Assembly (NCBI GenBank): GCA_021292105.1
Contig: CM037870.1
Coordinates: 32,111,905-32,175,904, forward strand
DNA from: Anadara kagoshimensis
Taxonomy: Eukaryota > Mollusca > Bivalvia > Arcoida > Arcidae
DNA length: 64,000 nt
Direction of reading: 5' to 3'
Shown here: positions 11,501-19,866 of the stretch, in pieces
How the letters are laid out: each line of letters opens with the position of its first letter
Position numbering within the stretch: the stretch's first letter is position 1
Notes under the pieces: model-generated
What the model saw: the letters and a program-made list of their open reading frames with translations, nothing else
Told to the model about the DNA's origin: nothing
Databases searched by the model: none
Translations under genes and position numbers: made by a program

Positions 11501-12132
11501 CTTATCTTAATTTCATGTATTTGTCCAACCTAGCCAGAAAAGGTTTTGGAAATGTACAATTGCTGTGAAAAATAAGTAACAACATATTTTGTCATTTCTT
11601 TTATTTTCAGTTGTTACCTAGCAACTATATTCCACCACCAAGTAAAATAAGCTCAACACTAAAACCACTTATAGAGGAAAGCAATGCCAAAGAAAATGAA
11701 CAAATGCAGATACAAATGCAAACACCACGACGAGTATCCTTTGGAAGCAACCAACAGTCCAACATTCAACAAACACCGCTGACAGAGTCCAAGAAGGAAA
11801 ACCAACTGGAAGATGACAGAAAATCTGTTCATTCAAACAAATCATCTATGACCCCAAGGAGTGATGATGGAATGGACCAAGATCGGTCCAGTCCAGTTGA
11901 CCAGTTTGATGTTGAATCTGGTAATGAAGCAGACATTGAAACATATGCAGATTTTTTGTCTATTCCAACCAATTCAAGGTTGTCAAATTATGGGAACTTC
12001 TTAACACGAGAACAGTTGTACAGAGAGATAGCTAAAACTATGGCTGAACACTTAGTACAGGCAGCCTTGTTAGCTGGCTCTCGAGATAATATAACTGTTA
12101 ATGTAGTATTACTACCAGGCTGTGGGGTTTGA
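5520..12132 (+). CDS. PP2D1: PP2D1-like PP2C-domain pseudophosphatase, 5 exons, 720 aa
   Basis: The exons are 5520-5661, 7380-8552, 9036-9137, 10247-10470 and 11611-12132 (TGA). All introns are GT-AG and all junctions keep frame. Residues 67-86 form a C-x2-C-x11-H-x3-H finger. The PP2C fold follows, with WKSYMEDTRV, then VFDGHHGRF (Asp216), a charged insert near 260-300, VRWSGCSAAT, LANAGNVKAVL, ATRGLGNHGD, IIASNGVWKIF and finally LAGSRDNITV (Asp706). These motifs match vertebrate PP2D1 (about 630 aa) one by one from memory, including its DGHHG, GNV and NGLW variants. The Asp of the PP2C GDSR motif is Asn440 and that of ASDG is Asn530, so two metal ligands are missing and activity is unlikely. 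The role of PP2D1 is poorly known. Exon 1 (ATG 5520) is the least certain part: its donor is good and it joins in phase, but other 5' exons are possible. A low-complexity acidic stretch follows the core in exon 5. Confidence 0.9.
5792..6030. mobile_element. MITE, TATAGGYAAAC family, 239 bp
   Basis: The left end reads TATAGGTAAACAACATTGAC and continues CTGTCTGCTTGACCTT. The right end is its inverse, AAGGTCAAGCGGACAGG followed by TCAATATTGTTTATCTATA. The TIRs are about 40 bp. Sister copies lie at 13212-13819, 40734-40976 and 50146-50390. It sits in PP2D1 intron 1 and has no coding capacity. Confidence 0.9.
6396..6712 (+). mobile_element. Old, diverged tRNA-derived SINE
   Basis: A head with GGTAGCTTGCCGGTAG and an internal TCTGACCAAGATTTGAA is followed by GACTGTTCTTTCGCCAAGC. 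The 3' part, CTATAGCTGGTGATGTCTTG then TTGACTGGGACGTAAAACC, ends in an ATCAATCA-type tail. It is clearly related to the younger SINEs in the window but heavily changed. Confidence 0.75.
6947..7145. mobile_element. 199-bp TIR element (MITE)
   Basis: The left end ATGGGGTTCGTTGCTGTACC and the right end GGTACAGCGGCGAACCCCAT are inverted copies, continuing through CACGTGAT. The arms are about 28 bp. The interior is richer in CG than its surroundings. It lies about 235 bp upstream of PP2D1 exon 2. The overlapping open frames on both strands here are side effects of the symmetry. Confidence 0.85.
8836..9035 (+). repeat. 69-bp tandem repeat carrying copies of the intron 2 splice acceptor
   Basis: The unit CCCCTTTTRACATGYTTTATT, then CATACTTGATTCTCGATGTTTCAG, is repeated about three times. 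TTTCAG ends at about 8898, 8967 and 9035, and only the last joins in frame to PP2D1 exon 3. A partial unit begins near 8806. Confidence 0.9.
9172..9600 (+). mobile_element. tRNA-derived SINE split by a MITE
   Basis: The head (CAGTTGGTAGAGTTGTCACT, then GGGTTTGAACC as a B-box-like segment) runs to 9237. The SINE resumes at 9544 with CTGACCAAGACTTGAAA and ends in an ATCAATCAATCAAT tail. The interruption is the MITE at 9238-9539. It lies in PP2D1 intron 3. Confidence 0.8.
9238..9539. mobile_element. 302-bp MITE with 11-bp TIRs and a GAGT target duplication
   Basis: The left end CCAGTGATTTT and right end AAAATCACTGG are perfect inverse copies. GAGT flanks both sides (9234-9237 and 9540-9543). 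Removing the element and one GAGT restores the SINE. No coding capacity. Confidence 0.9.
10560..10860 (+). repeat. Four tandem copies of a SINE 3' tail
   Basis: A unit of about 76 bp (ACTGACTACCTCAATATAAG, GAAAGAATCTTGACTGGGG, then ATTACTCCACTCCACC) occurs four times head to tail. The unit resembles the 3' tail of SINEs in this window but the head is missing, so a truncated tail has expanded. It lies in PP2D1 intron 4. Confidence 0.85.
11360..11490. repeat. Short tandem repeat, unit about 60 bp, 2-3 copies
   Basis: The phrase TGAAGGACCTKTGATATAAT, followed by TTCCATAA and CACTGCTTTTCAAGGTCACA, repeats with a period of about 60 bp. It lies in PP2D1 intron 4, 120 bp before exon 5. Confidence 0.8.
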
Positions 12133-13211
12133 TTTGTGTTTTTATTAAAATATGTACCTTCATGTATTTAATTGTATGTAAAGGAAGATAACCTGTACAT
12201 ATAGAATGTGGCCAACATGAACCTAAAAACTGCTGAATTCTGTTCTTTTACTACCCTTATTCTTTATGATTGCAACACTTAATTATGGCAGGGTTAATAC
12301 CTGTGCATACCTACAGTACAGGTGAGCTTGATACATTCAGTATTATACAGTCAACGTTGTCTGAACTGATTACCTTCAGAACTGAAGATTTTGTTCCAAT
12401 TAATTTTCAGTTTATGCAGATTAATTTTAAAATAATATTTATGATATGCTCAGAGTTTACCAGGGTCCTGTTTTCACAAGTTTCACTCTTACTACTATTT
12501 TAAGATAGGATTGGTATGACCTCTAGTATTGCCATTTTATTAAGGTACATGCCAAGGTATGTTTTATTGATACGAAGATGCTTAATCTATTGAATACCAG
12601 CCTCTCAGGAAAAATGTTGTTGTCAAGTGTATAAAAGTTTCAAACAGAACACAGAAATTGTAATTGTAAAAATTGGGGTTTTGTTTTTCCTTTTAATGGA
12701 ATTTTTATTAAACATCAAATTGTCTCCCAGTAATATATTTTTGAACTGATAACTTTAAAGTTTGAAGGAGGGATTTTTTTTATGTTTAATACACTGAACT
12801 AAACGTGAAAAAAGTAAAAAATGTTTATACATGTATACATGTTGTGTTTTTTTTTTAGTCAGGCCCAATCTTGTGGATATGTGTTTTTTAAATTTTCAGA
12901 AAATTCTAAATATGTTGAATATTTGACCAAATGTGTGGGCAAATATCTTTAGTGAAAAAATATAAAAAATTAATTTAAAACTGTGAATTTCAAAGTTTAA
13001 ACTTATTCTGATGTTTGAATAATTTGACATTAAGTAAACCCTAGTCTTATCAATCTACCATAGAAACTCATTTGTAAAAAATCATTTGGGCCATTTATTT
13101 ATTTTATTATTGAAAAATGTATATAATATTATATATATTGAACATATATATGTTGGATATTAAGGCCAGCCAGGCCTCCAAAGCTTGTTTTTTGTCATTG
13201 GGTATACATCA

Positions 13212-13819
13212 TATAGGCAAACAACATTGACCTGTCCGCTTGACCTTTAATTTAAATATTTATTATGAACAATTTTATTTATATATAGGGGACGCACATG
13301 TATATTTCGTCTTCATAATTAGGAACACTTAACAGTAACACTGTTAATGTTTTAACTGCCAATCCCAATACATGTACTACCTATGTCATGGGTGGATTCT
13401 CCTATATGAATAAACCATTACGGTAGCTCAGTTGGTAGAATGATTGCTCTGAAGTGGGAGGACGTGGTACGAGCCCCGACTGGGTACCGGTCTGACCCAA
13501 GACTTGAAAGTGGGTAGTGACTGTTTTTTTGCCAAGCACTCAGCATTACCAAATGAAAGTCATAGTTCTTTCAGATGGGAACTTAAAATAAGACGAGGTC
13601 CCGTGTCACGGTGGACTTGGCACGATGAAGAACCCTGCTGTATAATGCCATCAGCGCAATGCACAAGCAAAAATTCTGCATCGTATCCTATATCTGGCGA
13701 CATCTCAATATAAGTGAAATATTCTTGACTGGGACATTAAAAACCATTACTCAACTCAACTCCTATATGAATATTTCTAATGAAAGGTCAAGCGGACAGG
13801 TCAGTGTTGTTTGCCTATA
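13212..13819. mobile_element. MITE, TATAGGCAAAC family, interrupted by a SINE
   Basis: TIRs TATAGGCAAACAACATTGAC and TCAGTGTTGTTTGCCTATA, with CTGTCCGCTTGACCTTTAAT inside, mark the ends. Without the SINE and one target-site copy, the element is about 247 bp, the size of its sisters (239-245 bp). Confidence 0.92.
13413..13759 (+). mobile_element. Full-length tRNA-derived SINE, 347 bp, with 14-bp target duplication
   Basis: The tRNA-like head has an A box (GGTAGCTCAGTTGGTAGA) and a B-box-like segment (GGTACGAGCCC). The body contains GACTGTTTTTTTGCCAAGCA and CCCTGCTGTATAATGCCAT. The tail contains TTGACTGGGACATTAAA and ends ACTCAACTCAA. CTCCTATATGAATA flanks both sides (13399-13412 and 13760-13773), showing target-primed insertion into the MITE. 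The structure resembles bivalve SINEs such as RUDI, but I cannot confirm the family. Confidence 0.93.
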
Positions 13820-14417
13820 CATAATGTATGTCAGAAGTTTTGGATTTGCAAAAAAATTAATCTAGTGAAAAATTAGGCTTTTGTCTCAGTACAGTTAAAG
13901 GGTGATATAATGCTGGCATCCAGAGATTTGTAGACTAAATTATAAGCGATGCTGTTCTATTGAGACCTCTTGTTTATCCTGACTTCAGAAGTGCAAAAGC
14001 ATTATGTATTGTTGACGTCCAACGTTAAGAAATTATTTTTTTATAATTTTGTAAACTAGATTATGAAGATGAGCTATGCTGTTCTCCCGGCAGGTCTTGT
14101 TTGTGTAACCCAACTTCAGAATTTACAAGAGCTTAATCAGTGGTAGTAATTTGATTTGTATATGTTTATACATTTATATGTATGTTATTTTATCTATGCG
14201 TTTATAGAGATATTGCCAATGTTATGTTTTCTGTGATAACTGATACAGTATTTATATGTAACTTTATCTATATTTTGAAGATTTTATTTCTAGAGTTATA
14301 ATATTTCTATAATAAACTTGATTTTAATACTTTGATTTATCAAGCTTTAATTGTTTGTTTAAAGGTGTGATATCAACAGTTCATTGTACCAGAAAAGCAA
14401 TATTGTGCTGTAGCGTA

Positions 14418-14644
14418 TAGTGTGTCAAGTTTGACCTGGTCGTATGACCTTTAATTTGAATATTAGATTGGGCTAATAGACTGTGTGATTTAGGTAAGAC
14501 GGTATGTTTCATTACCATAAACACCTGGTGCCCAGTATTACTGTCATCTATCCTTATATATCAACTTTATATACTCCTACATTGATATGTCTGTTTGAAT
14601 ATTCAAATGAAAGGTCAAATGACCAGGTCAAACTTGACACACTA
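14418..14644. mobile_element. 227-bp MITE with about 46-bp TIRs
   Basis: The left end TAGTGTGTCAAGTTTGACCT and the right end AGGTCAAACTTGACACACTA are perfect inverse copies. The inner TIR reads TGACCTTTAATTTGAATATT. A TA target site is possible. The outer end differs from the TATAGGCAAAC family, but the inner end (GACCTTTAATTTRAATATT) is the same. Confidence 0.92.
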
Positions 14645-14704
14645 TTTCAAATTACAAAGATTGATGCATGTGGGGTGGAGGTGGGTATATGAAGTGTCAA
14701 AGCA

Positions 14705-15150
14705 AGGTTACTTGGCAATGGATAAATTGACTGTACAATTAAACAAAATAGTTATCTTGAATGTTTGTATTTGAGGTCAAATGTAAGTCTTGATTAAATC
14801 TAGTAATTTATTTAGGGGTTAGTCTGCCTTGCAATTAAAATCCATAAACTCAATCAATTTTGTAAGGTAAGCCAACAAAGGTTTCAAAAAGTGCAATAAC
14901 ATGCAGTTTACAAGGGGTGGATGTACAAAGGTTTCTTGGCAATGGATAAATTGACTGAACAATCAAGTGAAGTAGTTACCTTGATGGTTGTTTGTATTTA
15001 AGGTCAAATGCTTTTTAACTATTTCCCTAATACATTTAGGGGTTAGTCTTTCTTGTAATTAAAAAAATCCATAAAAACTCAATTTTGTAAGGTAAGCCAA
15101 CAATGGTTTTAAGGTTTTAAAAATCGCCATTACATGCATCTTACAGGAAG
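14705..15150. repeat. Two-copy tandem duplication, period about 230 bp
   Basis: The block CTTGGCAATGGATAAATTGA to GTAAGGTAAGCCAACAAAGG (14710-14885) recurs at 14936-15110 with about 10-15% differences by eye. Both contain TTTAGGGGTTAGTCTKYCTTG. No coding signal. Confidence 0.85.
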
Positions 15151-15272
15151 CTCAAGTGGTGGAATGTGTAGTGGTATTTGATAGGATATGTTGATTCTTG
15201 TTCAGTAAAATAATGTTTATTTCTAAATATGCACAGATTAAGAAATAATTTGGGTGGTTAGGATACTTAAAA

Positions 15273-15625
15273 CATTCAACTTTCCGTTTCTATGCAGAAA
15301 AATGCCGGCTTCTCCTGCTAATGGTGTATTACTTTCACAATTAATACCCTATGGTAGAGATTATTCTTACTATAGGAACTTTATACAAACCAAGCGGCTT
15401 GCAAATAAATGGTTGACTAAAGGACTAGCATATGCTTATCATGACCCTCAAAAATTTTTATGATCATCATCACAAAATCGTTGATAATATCCAAGGTTGT
15501 GCTGGACGCCGCATTGTTCTTTGTTTCTTCCATTTCCAATTTTGATGGTGGTGGGTGTAGCTTATAAAATAGCAGATGCTTATCCTTTGCAGAACACCCA
15601 GGTCCACTTTCTCGTGGAAGTTCAC
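15273..15625 (+). mobile_element. Penelope-type retroelement fragment: reverse transcriptase C-terminus plus 3' tail
   Basis: The translation includes FPFLCRKMPASPANG, LLSQLIPYGRDYSYY, RLANKWLTKGLAY and HHHKIVD. This resembles the widespread marine-invertebrate RT C-terminus (NIP-x-PAYGVYISQLIRYAR, then KFYGRHHDLV), which I assign to Penelope-like elements with moderate confidence. The 3' tail, with AACACCCAGGTCCACTTTCT and GGAAGTTCACGCG, is shared with many other fragments here. It is a fossil, not an active copy. Confidence 0.7.
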
Positions 15626-17000
15626 GCGTTAAATTAAATTTGCCAGTTTTTACATTTTTTTAAATTTAAATTTGAACACGGACCGGCATATTTTGTTCGA
15701 TTTGACCATCGAATTACTGTTAACACAGATTTTTTAAGACCATATTTCGGCGAATTAATGCTGCTTTGCTCTTAAGTATTGAATATTACATACACAGAGT
15801 CACAGGGGTTAAGCTGATGTCCGTAACTGCAGTTACCCTCATCTCAAGATGGCGGACGCGGAAATGAGTGATTTTAATTTTCCTTGTTTTCTCTCATTAA
15901 AACAGCTACACATTGCTGTTTATGATAATACTAAAACTAAACGTAAGGTTGAAATGAATCATCACGACCGCTGCCAAATCTGAAATGTGACAATTTTAAA
16001 TCTATTGTTTTGGTATTATCTCCCGATAAAGTACACATGTTAGAAGTCGGTACATATGTACTCCAAGGAAATACATGGCACATCATTAAAATAATCGTAA
16101 TCTTGTTATATAAAAGTAAATTGTACCCGGGGATAATAACACAACGATTTCTATATCATTATTAAATTTCAGATTTGACAAGAGGCTGTGAGAATTCACT
16201 CAAATATTGTTTCATGTAATGCGCAATTTTAGCGTAAAGGAACATTACATCACCGAAATATGCTCTAATTTGAGCAGTATATACCGCAATTGGAGGGTCA
16301 AAATGCAGTTATCGGTTGGTCTTGCTATTGCCAAACAAAACCTTCCGGCCCAAACACCTATTGACTAAAGGACTCAGCAGAAACGTAAACAAAATTAACA
16401 GTGAACCCCCATTTTATCTTCAAATATCAAAAATCAAAATGGATGACACATACAGGTTCAATTTCCCTGTTTGTAACAATTACTTTGGTCAACGTCTTTG
16501 AGGAAACTTTCGGGGGGGGGGGGGGGGGGTACTTTTCAACCTTTCGGGTTTTTTTTTTCAACAATTCGAGGTGATTGCAACAGCACGTAGGCAATGAAAA
16601 ATGGTAATCTTTGCTGGATTAGTTTTTAATTGAATTTCATGGTGACCGAAGCAACGATGCACCAATTAAACCGGCGATTGTAAAATGTGTAGGGCCATGA
16701 AAGATTTGTAAGATCTTTATAACTAAAAAAAAAAAAAAAGAAAAAAGAAAACGAAGAAAATAAGAAAAATATAAATAAATAAATAAATAAATGAATAATT
16801 TAATAAATAATAAAATACGGCGTTTTTAAAAGTTCTTAACGTTTCTCCTGTGTGACCGTAAAGTTAGGGTCATATCTATATACCTTTAATAAAGTAGCTT
16901 GGACTAATTTTCAATATTTACATTACGTTATCTGTAGCTGATATGACAATTGTTTGATATTTAAACTTCGTGTGATGATAAATATGTCATTGGACCACGT
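15626..17000. other. Intergenic region upstream of the NRF-like gene
   Basis: Notable items are AAGATGGCGG (YY1-like) at 15847-15856, a 44-codon frame starting inside it, a poly-G tract at 16511-16530, and an A-rich AAAT/AAGAA simple repeat at 16722-16815. No gene is recognised. Confidence 0.45.
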
Positions 17001-17009
17001 TACTTACTA

Positions 17010-17178
17010 ACGGTTATACATAACAGAACTTGTAACTCGAGGTACGTAGTCTCAAGTCAGACCACACTCTGCATGGTCCTAGGTCCAGGCATCAGGACGG
17101 TGCTCAGCTAGGAGTGGAGAACTTTGAAGGAACAAAACACACTACAGTGAAACCCAACACGTGTAAAATTGGAACAAG
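17010..17178 (+). other. Probable non-coding first exon (5' UTR) of the NRF-like gene
   Basis: A strong donor (ACAAG/GTAAGC) follows 17178, and a matching acceptor (TAATTTCAG) ends at 19799, just before the coding exon. The segment is less AT-rich than its surroundings and has no long open frame. The 5' limit is a guess. Intron 17179-19799 would separate it from the ATG-bearing exon. Confidence 0.45.
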
Positions 17179-17509
17179 GTAAGCGCTTTCTTGTTATGTT
17201 AGGAACTTAGGGAAACACTGAATATGTACTAGAAATTTGAAAGGCCGCATTGATGGTTAACAATGCTTTCATATATGTTCGTATTTATGAATTACAGATA
17301 ATAAAACAAAAGGCATTATTATGGTCTAATAAAGATATACTGAATACCATTTTGTTGTTTTCGGCAATCGTTCAAATAAACAACAAACATTCTCTTTCAT
17401 GTTCAAAGTAAGTTCTTATTTTCTAATATAATCGGTGGTCTTATCAAATGCTTATCTATGATTTGTATCTGATTTCGCCAGTTTTGTTGCGGCGTCGTCA
17501 TGGCTATTG

Positions 17510-17945
17510 CGAAATATTTGTTTTGTTCACACCATGGGATAGTGGGCAGATCTCTAAGAGTATAACAACACCAGTGGTCACCACTTTGTCTAAAGTCGGC
17601 AATTGCTTTAAGGTCAATATGCACAACACGTATTTTTTGTTTTTTCTTACCTAATAATGTTATAGCGTTTTTATTGCGGAATGTTGTTGTAGTCGACACG
17701 CACAAGGCTTTCAGCTACAAAGTTCTTTCTTTTGTTCATACCATGGGATATTTGGCAGATCTCAACCAGTGGTCTCCACTTTGTCCAAAGTCGGTAATTA
17801 CTTTATAGTCAATAAGCACAACACGTATTTATTGTATTTTCCCCCTAATGATAGCCTAGCGTTTCTGTTGCGGTTGTTCTTTGTTATATTCGCTGTTGCC
17901 GACATCTACACAGTTTTCATTTACAGAGTTCTTACTCTTGTTTTA
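17510..17945. repeat. Two-copy tandem duplication in NRF 5' intron, period about 213 bp
   Basis: TTTTGTTCAYACCATGGGAT, CCACTTTGTCYAAAGTCGG and GCACAACACGTATT occur in the same order in 17518-17640 and 17731-17850. The copies are diverged. The small open frames on both strands are by-products. Confidence 0.85.
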
Positions 17946-18219
17946 ATTAATTTATCAATCAATTATAATTTGTTTATAAAAGAGTTTGTTACGATTGTAT
18001 ATGAGTTCGAATGTCTCTATGACCTACTAACAATGATTCAATGAAACAAGAATGAAAAAATAAGGCAGTGATGGTCATCACTCAATATATAATGCTCATT
18101 CAAAGCCATTGCATATGAGGAGGTTTAGTTCAGAATATTGGGATGAATGTAAAATGTTAGAGAATAGGAACGCCTCTTATCAATGGTGATCAATAATGTA
18201 AAAAATATACTAATCTATG

Positions 18220-18345
18220 GTCCGATAGCAACCCCAAAGCAAAGAAAAAACTTACTTTGAAACTGACAAATTAGGTTCAACACGTGGACTTCTAACAGGG
18301 AAGTGAGACCGGATGTTCCGGAAGTTTAAGTACCTATGTAATTAT
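18220..18345 (+). mobile_element. Fragment of the Penelope-type tail, antisense
   Basis: GAAACTGACAAATTAGGTTC, ACGTGGACTTCTAACAGGGA and GAAGTGAGACCGGATGTTCC match the reverse complement of the 3' tail seen after the RT fragments at 15273 and 59013. It lies in the NRF 5' intron. Confidence 0.7.
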
Positions 18346-18349
18346 GATA

Positions 18350-19799
18350 TGTAATGACAAATAAATACAAAATTGGTAGGTCTTTCAGTGATGGTTTTAA
18401 TTAGTTTGTATACAGAGTTAAACGTCTTGCTTTGTTGCTAGAACGTTCATATTACACACAGTGTTTATAAAATAAACAAAAACATAACCCTATTTCTTTA
18501 TATAACAATTTGTATAAAGTGTTGTGTAATGTCTGGATTTCAGTTTCTAATTCACTAAAGGCCTTTAATCTTTCATATTCAAGGTTAGAAACATCATTGT
18601 TGCTATACGGTATTGATAAACCAGTTATACAATTTGTTTACTTTAGCTCGGCTAGCTGGTGTATACCCGACTTATCTGGACGATATATTAAGGAAAGTTA
18701 TCTAATATTTTGGAAACGTAAACTTTGAATTTTAGCCAAAAAAGTACCCGCAAAATAATTCGGTTAAAAAAAATTAAAAGCGACCTTTTAGTGTTAATAA
18801 AGTTGTGTATATGTGGCTGTCTCGCAAAATGTTTCCAGTTGGTAACACCTGCCAAAAACATTATTTGTATTAAAAGAAAGAAAAATACATTTTTCTTTTT
18901 CTGAGTTACATGTATATATATTTCAAGCTATTCAAAGCTGGTCATTGTATGTGGTTGGCGTCACTCAGAGCAATTTATAGCATGCGCCAACAAAACGCAT
19001 AAAATACTAGTTATAATTAGAAATGTGAAACATGTCATGGTTTAAATCTGATTATAAAACTCACATTATGAAACTCACATCTTTGAACAAGAGCTTACAT
19101 GTATCGCTTAATATGAAAATTGTTAACCAAACGTCAAAACCAGCTGTGTATAACATATATGTATTTTTAGCAATGACTCTTTATATTCTATAGACAGTCT
19201 GTTGTCATTAATTGTCTTATTGCTATCGGGAAAATAATTCCAAATCTCAAATGAACTAGATCTGGATATAAAAACGCTAAAAATATGTCGAGAGGTTCTT
19301 GCCAAAAGTCGAGGAGCTTTATATAGAAGGCTGCAGACACACATATACATGAACTTGGAAATAGCAAATGCAGCCGAGAATACGAAACAAAAACCAAAGG
19401 GAAATAAAAAAAAACATAGAAATTAACAACCAGTATTGCCGTTATTTGATGAGCATTGAACCAAATGAAACATTGCATCTCATAGGAAAGGTAGCCAAGA
19501 ACACAAAAACAAACGCTCTCTGAAATTTTGTAGCGCCCTGTCTTTATGTGTTACGTCTTAAGCTTCCTTTCCTCTGAGCTGCAATGTTTCATTTTGTTTA
19601 CTGTTTATCAAATTCAAACACATTCATTTGTTATGTCATTCACTCTTATGTGCCATCTGCTGCTTTTGAATGGTTTTTATTTTCATTTAAAAAAGTAAAA
19701 TTACACATGTATTGAAATATTATTAAACAACAATCATAAAACAGTAACTTTATTTACTTATTTATTCATTAATTTGTCTATTTATTTTTCTAATTTCAG
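18350..19799. other. NRF 5' intron, remainder
   Basis: AT-rich sequence with no recognised element. The open frames near 19123-19478 on the minus strand have no recognisable domain. The intron ends with a standard pyrimidine tract and TTTCAG at 19799. Confidence 0.4.
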
Positions 19800-19866
19800 A
19801 TAAATATTCATTGCCATTAATCACACAAGTTATATCAGTTTGAACAAAATAGCAAAGAACATCAAC

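Larger units (their letters stand above)
12133..14335 (+). other. Probable PP2D1 3' UTR and downstream sequence
   Basis: No coding signal is visible after the stop at 12132. Candidate poly(A) signals are ATTAAA near 12707 and AATAAA at 14311-14316. The stretch is AT-rich and contains the MITE at 13212-13819 with a SINE inside it. If the distal signal is used, the 3' UTR is about 2.2 kb and carries both elements. Confidence 0.4.
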
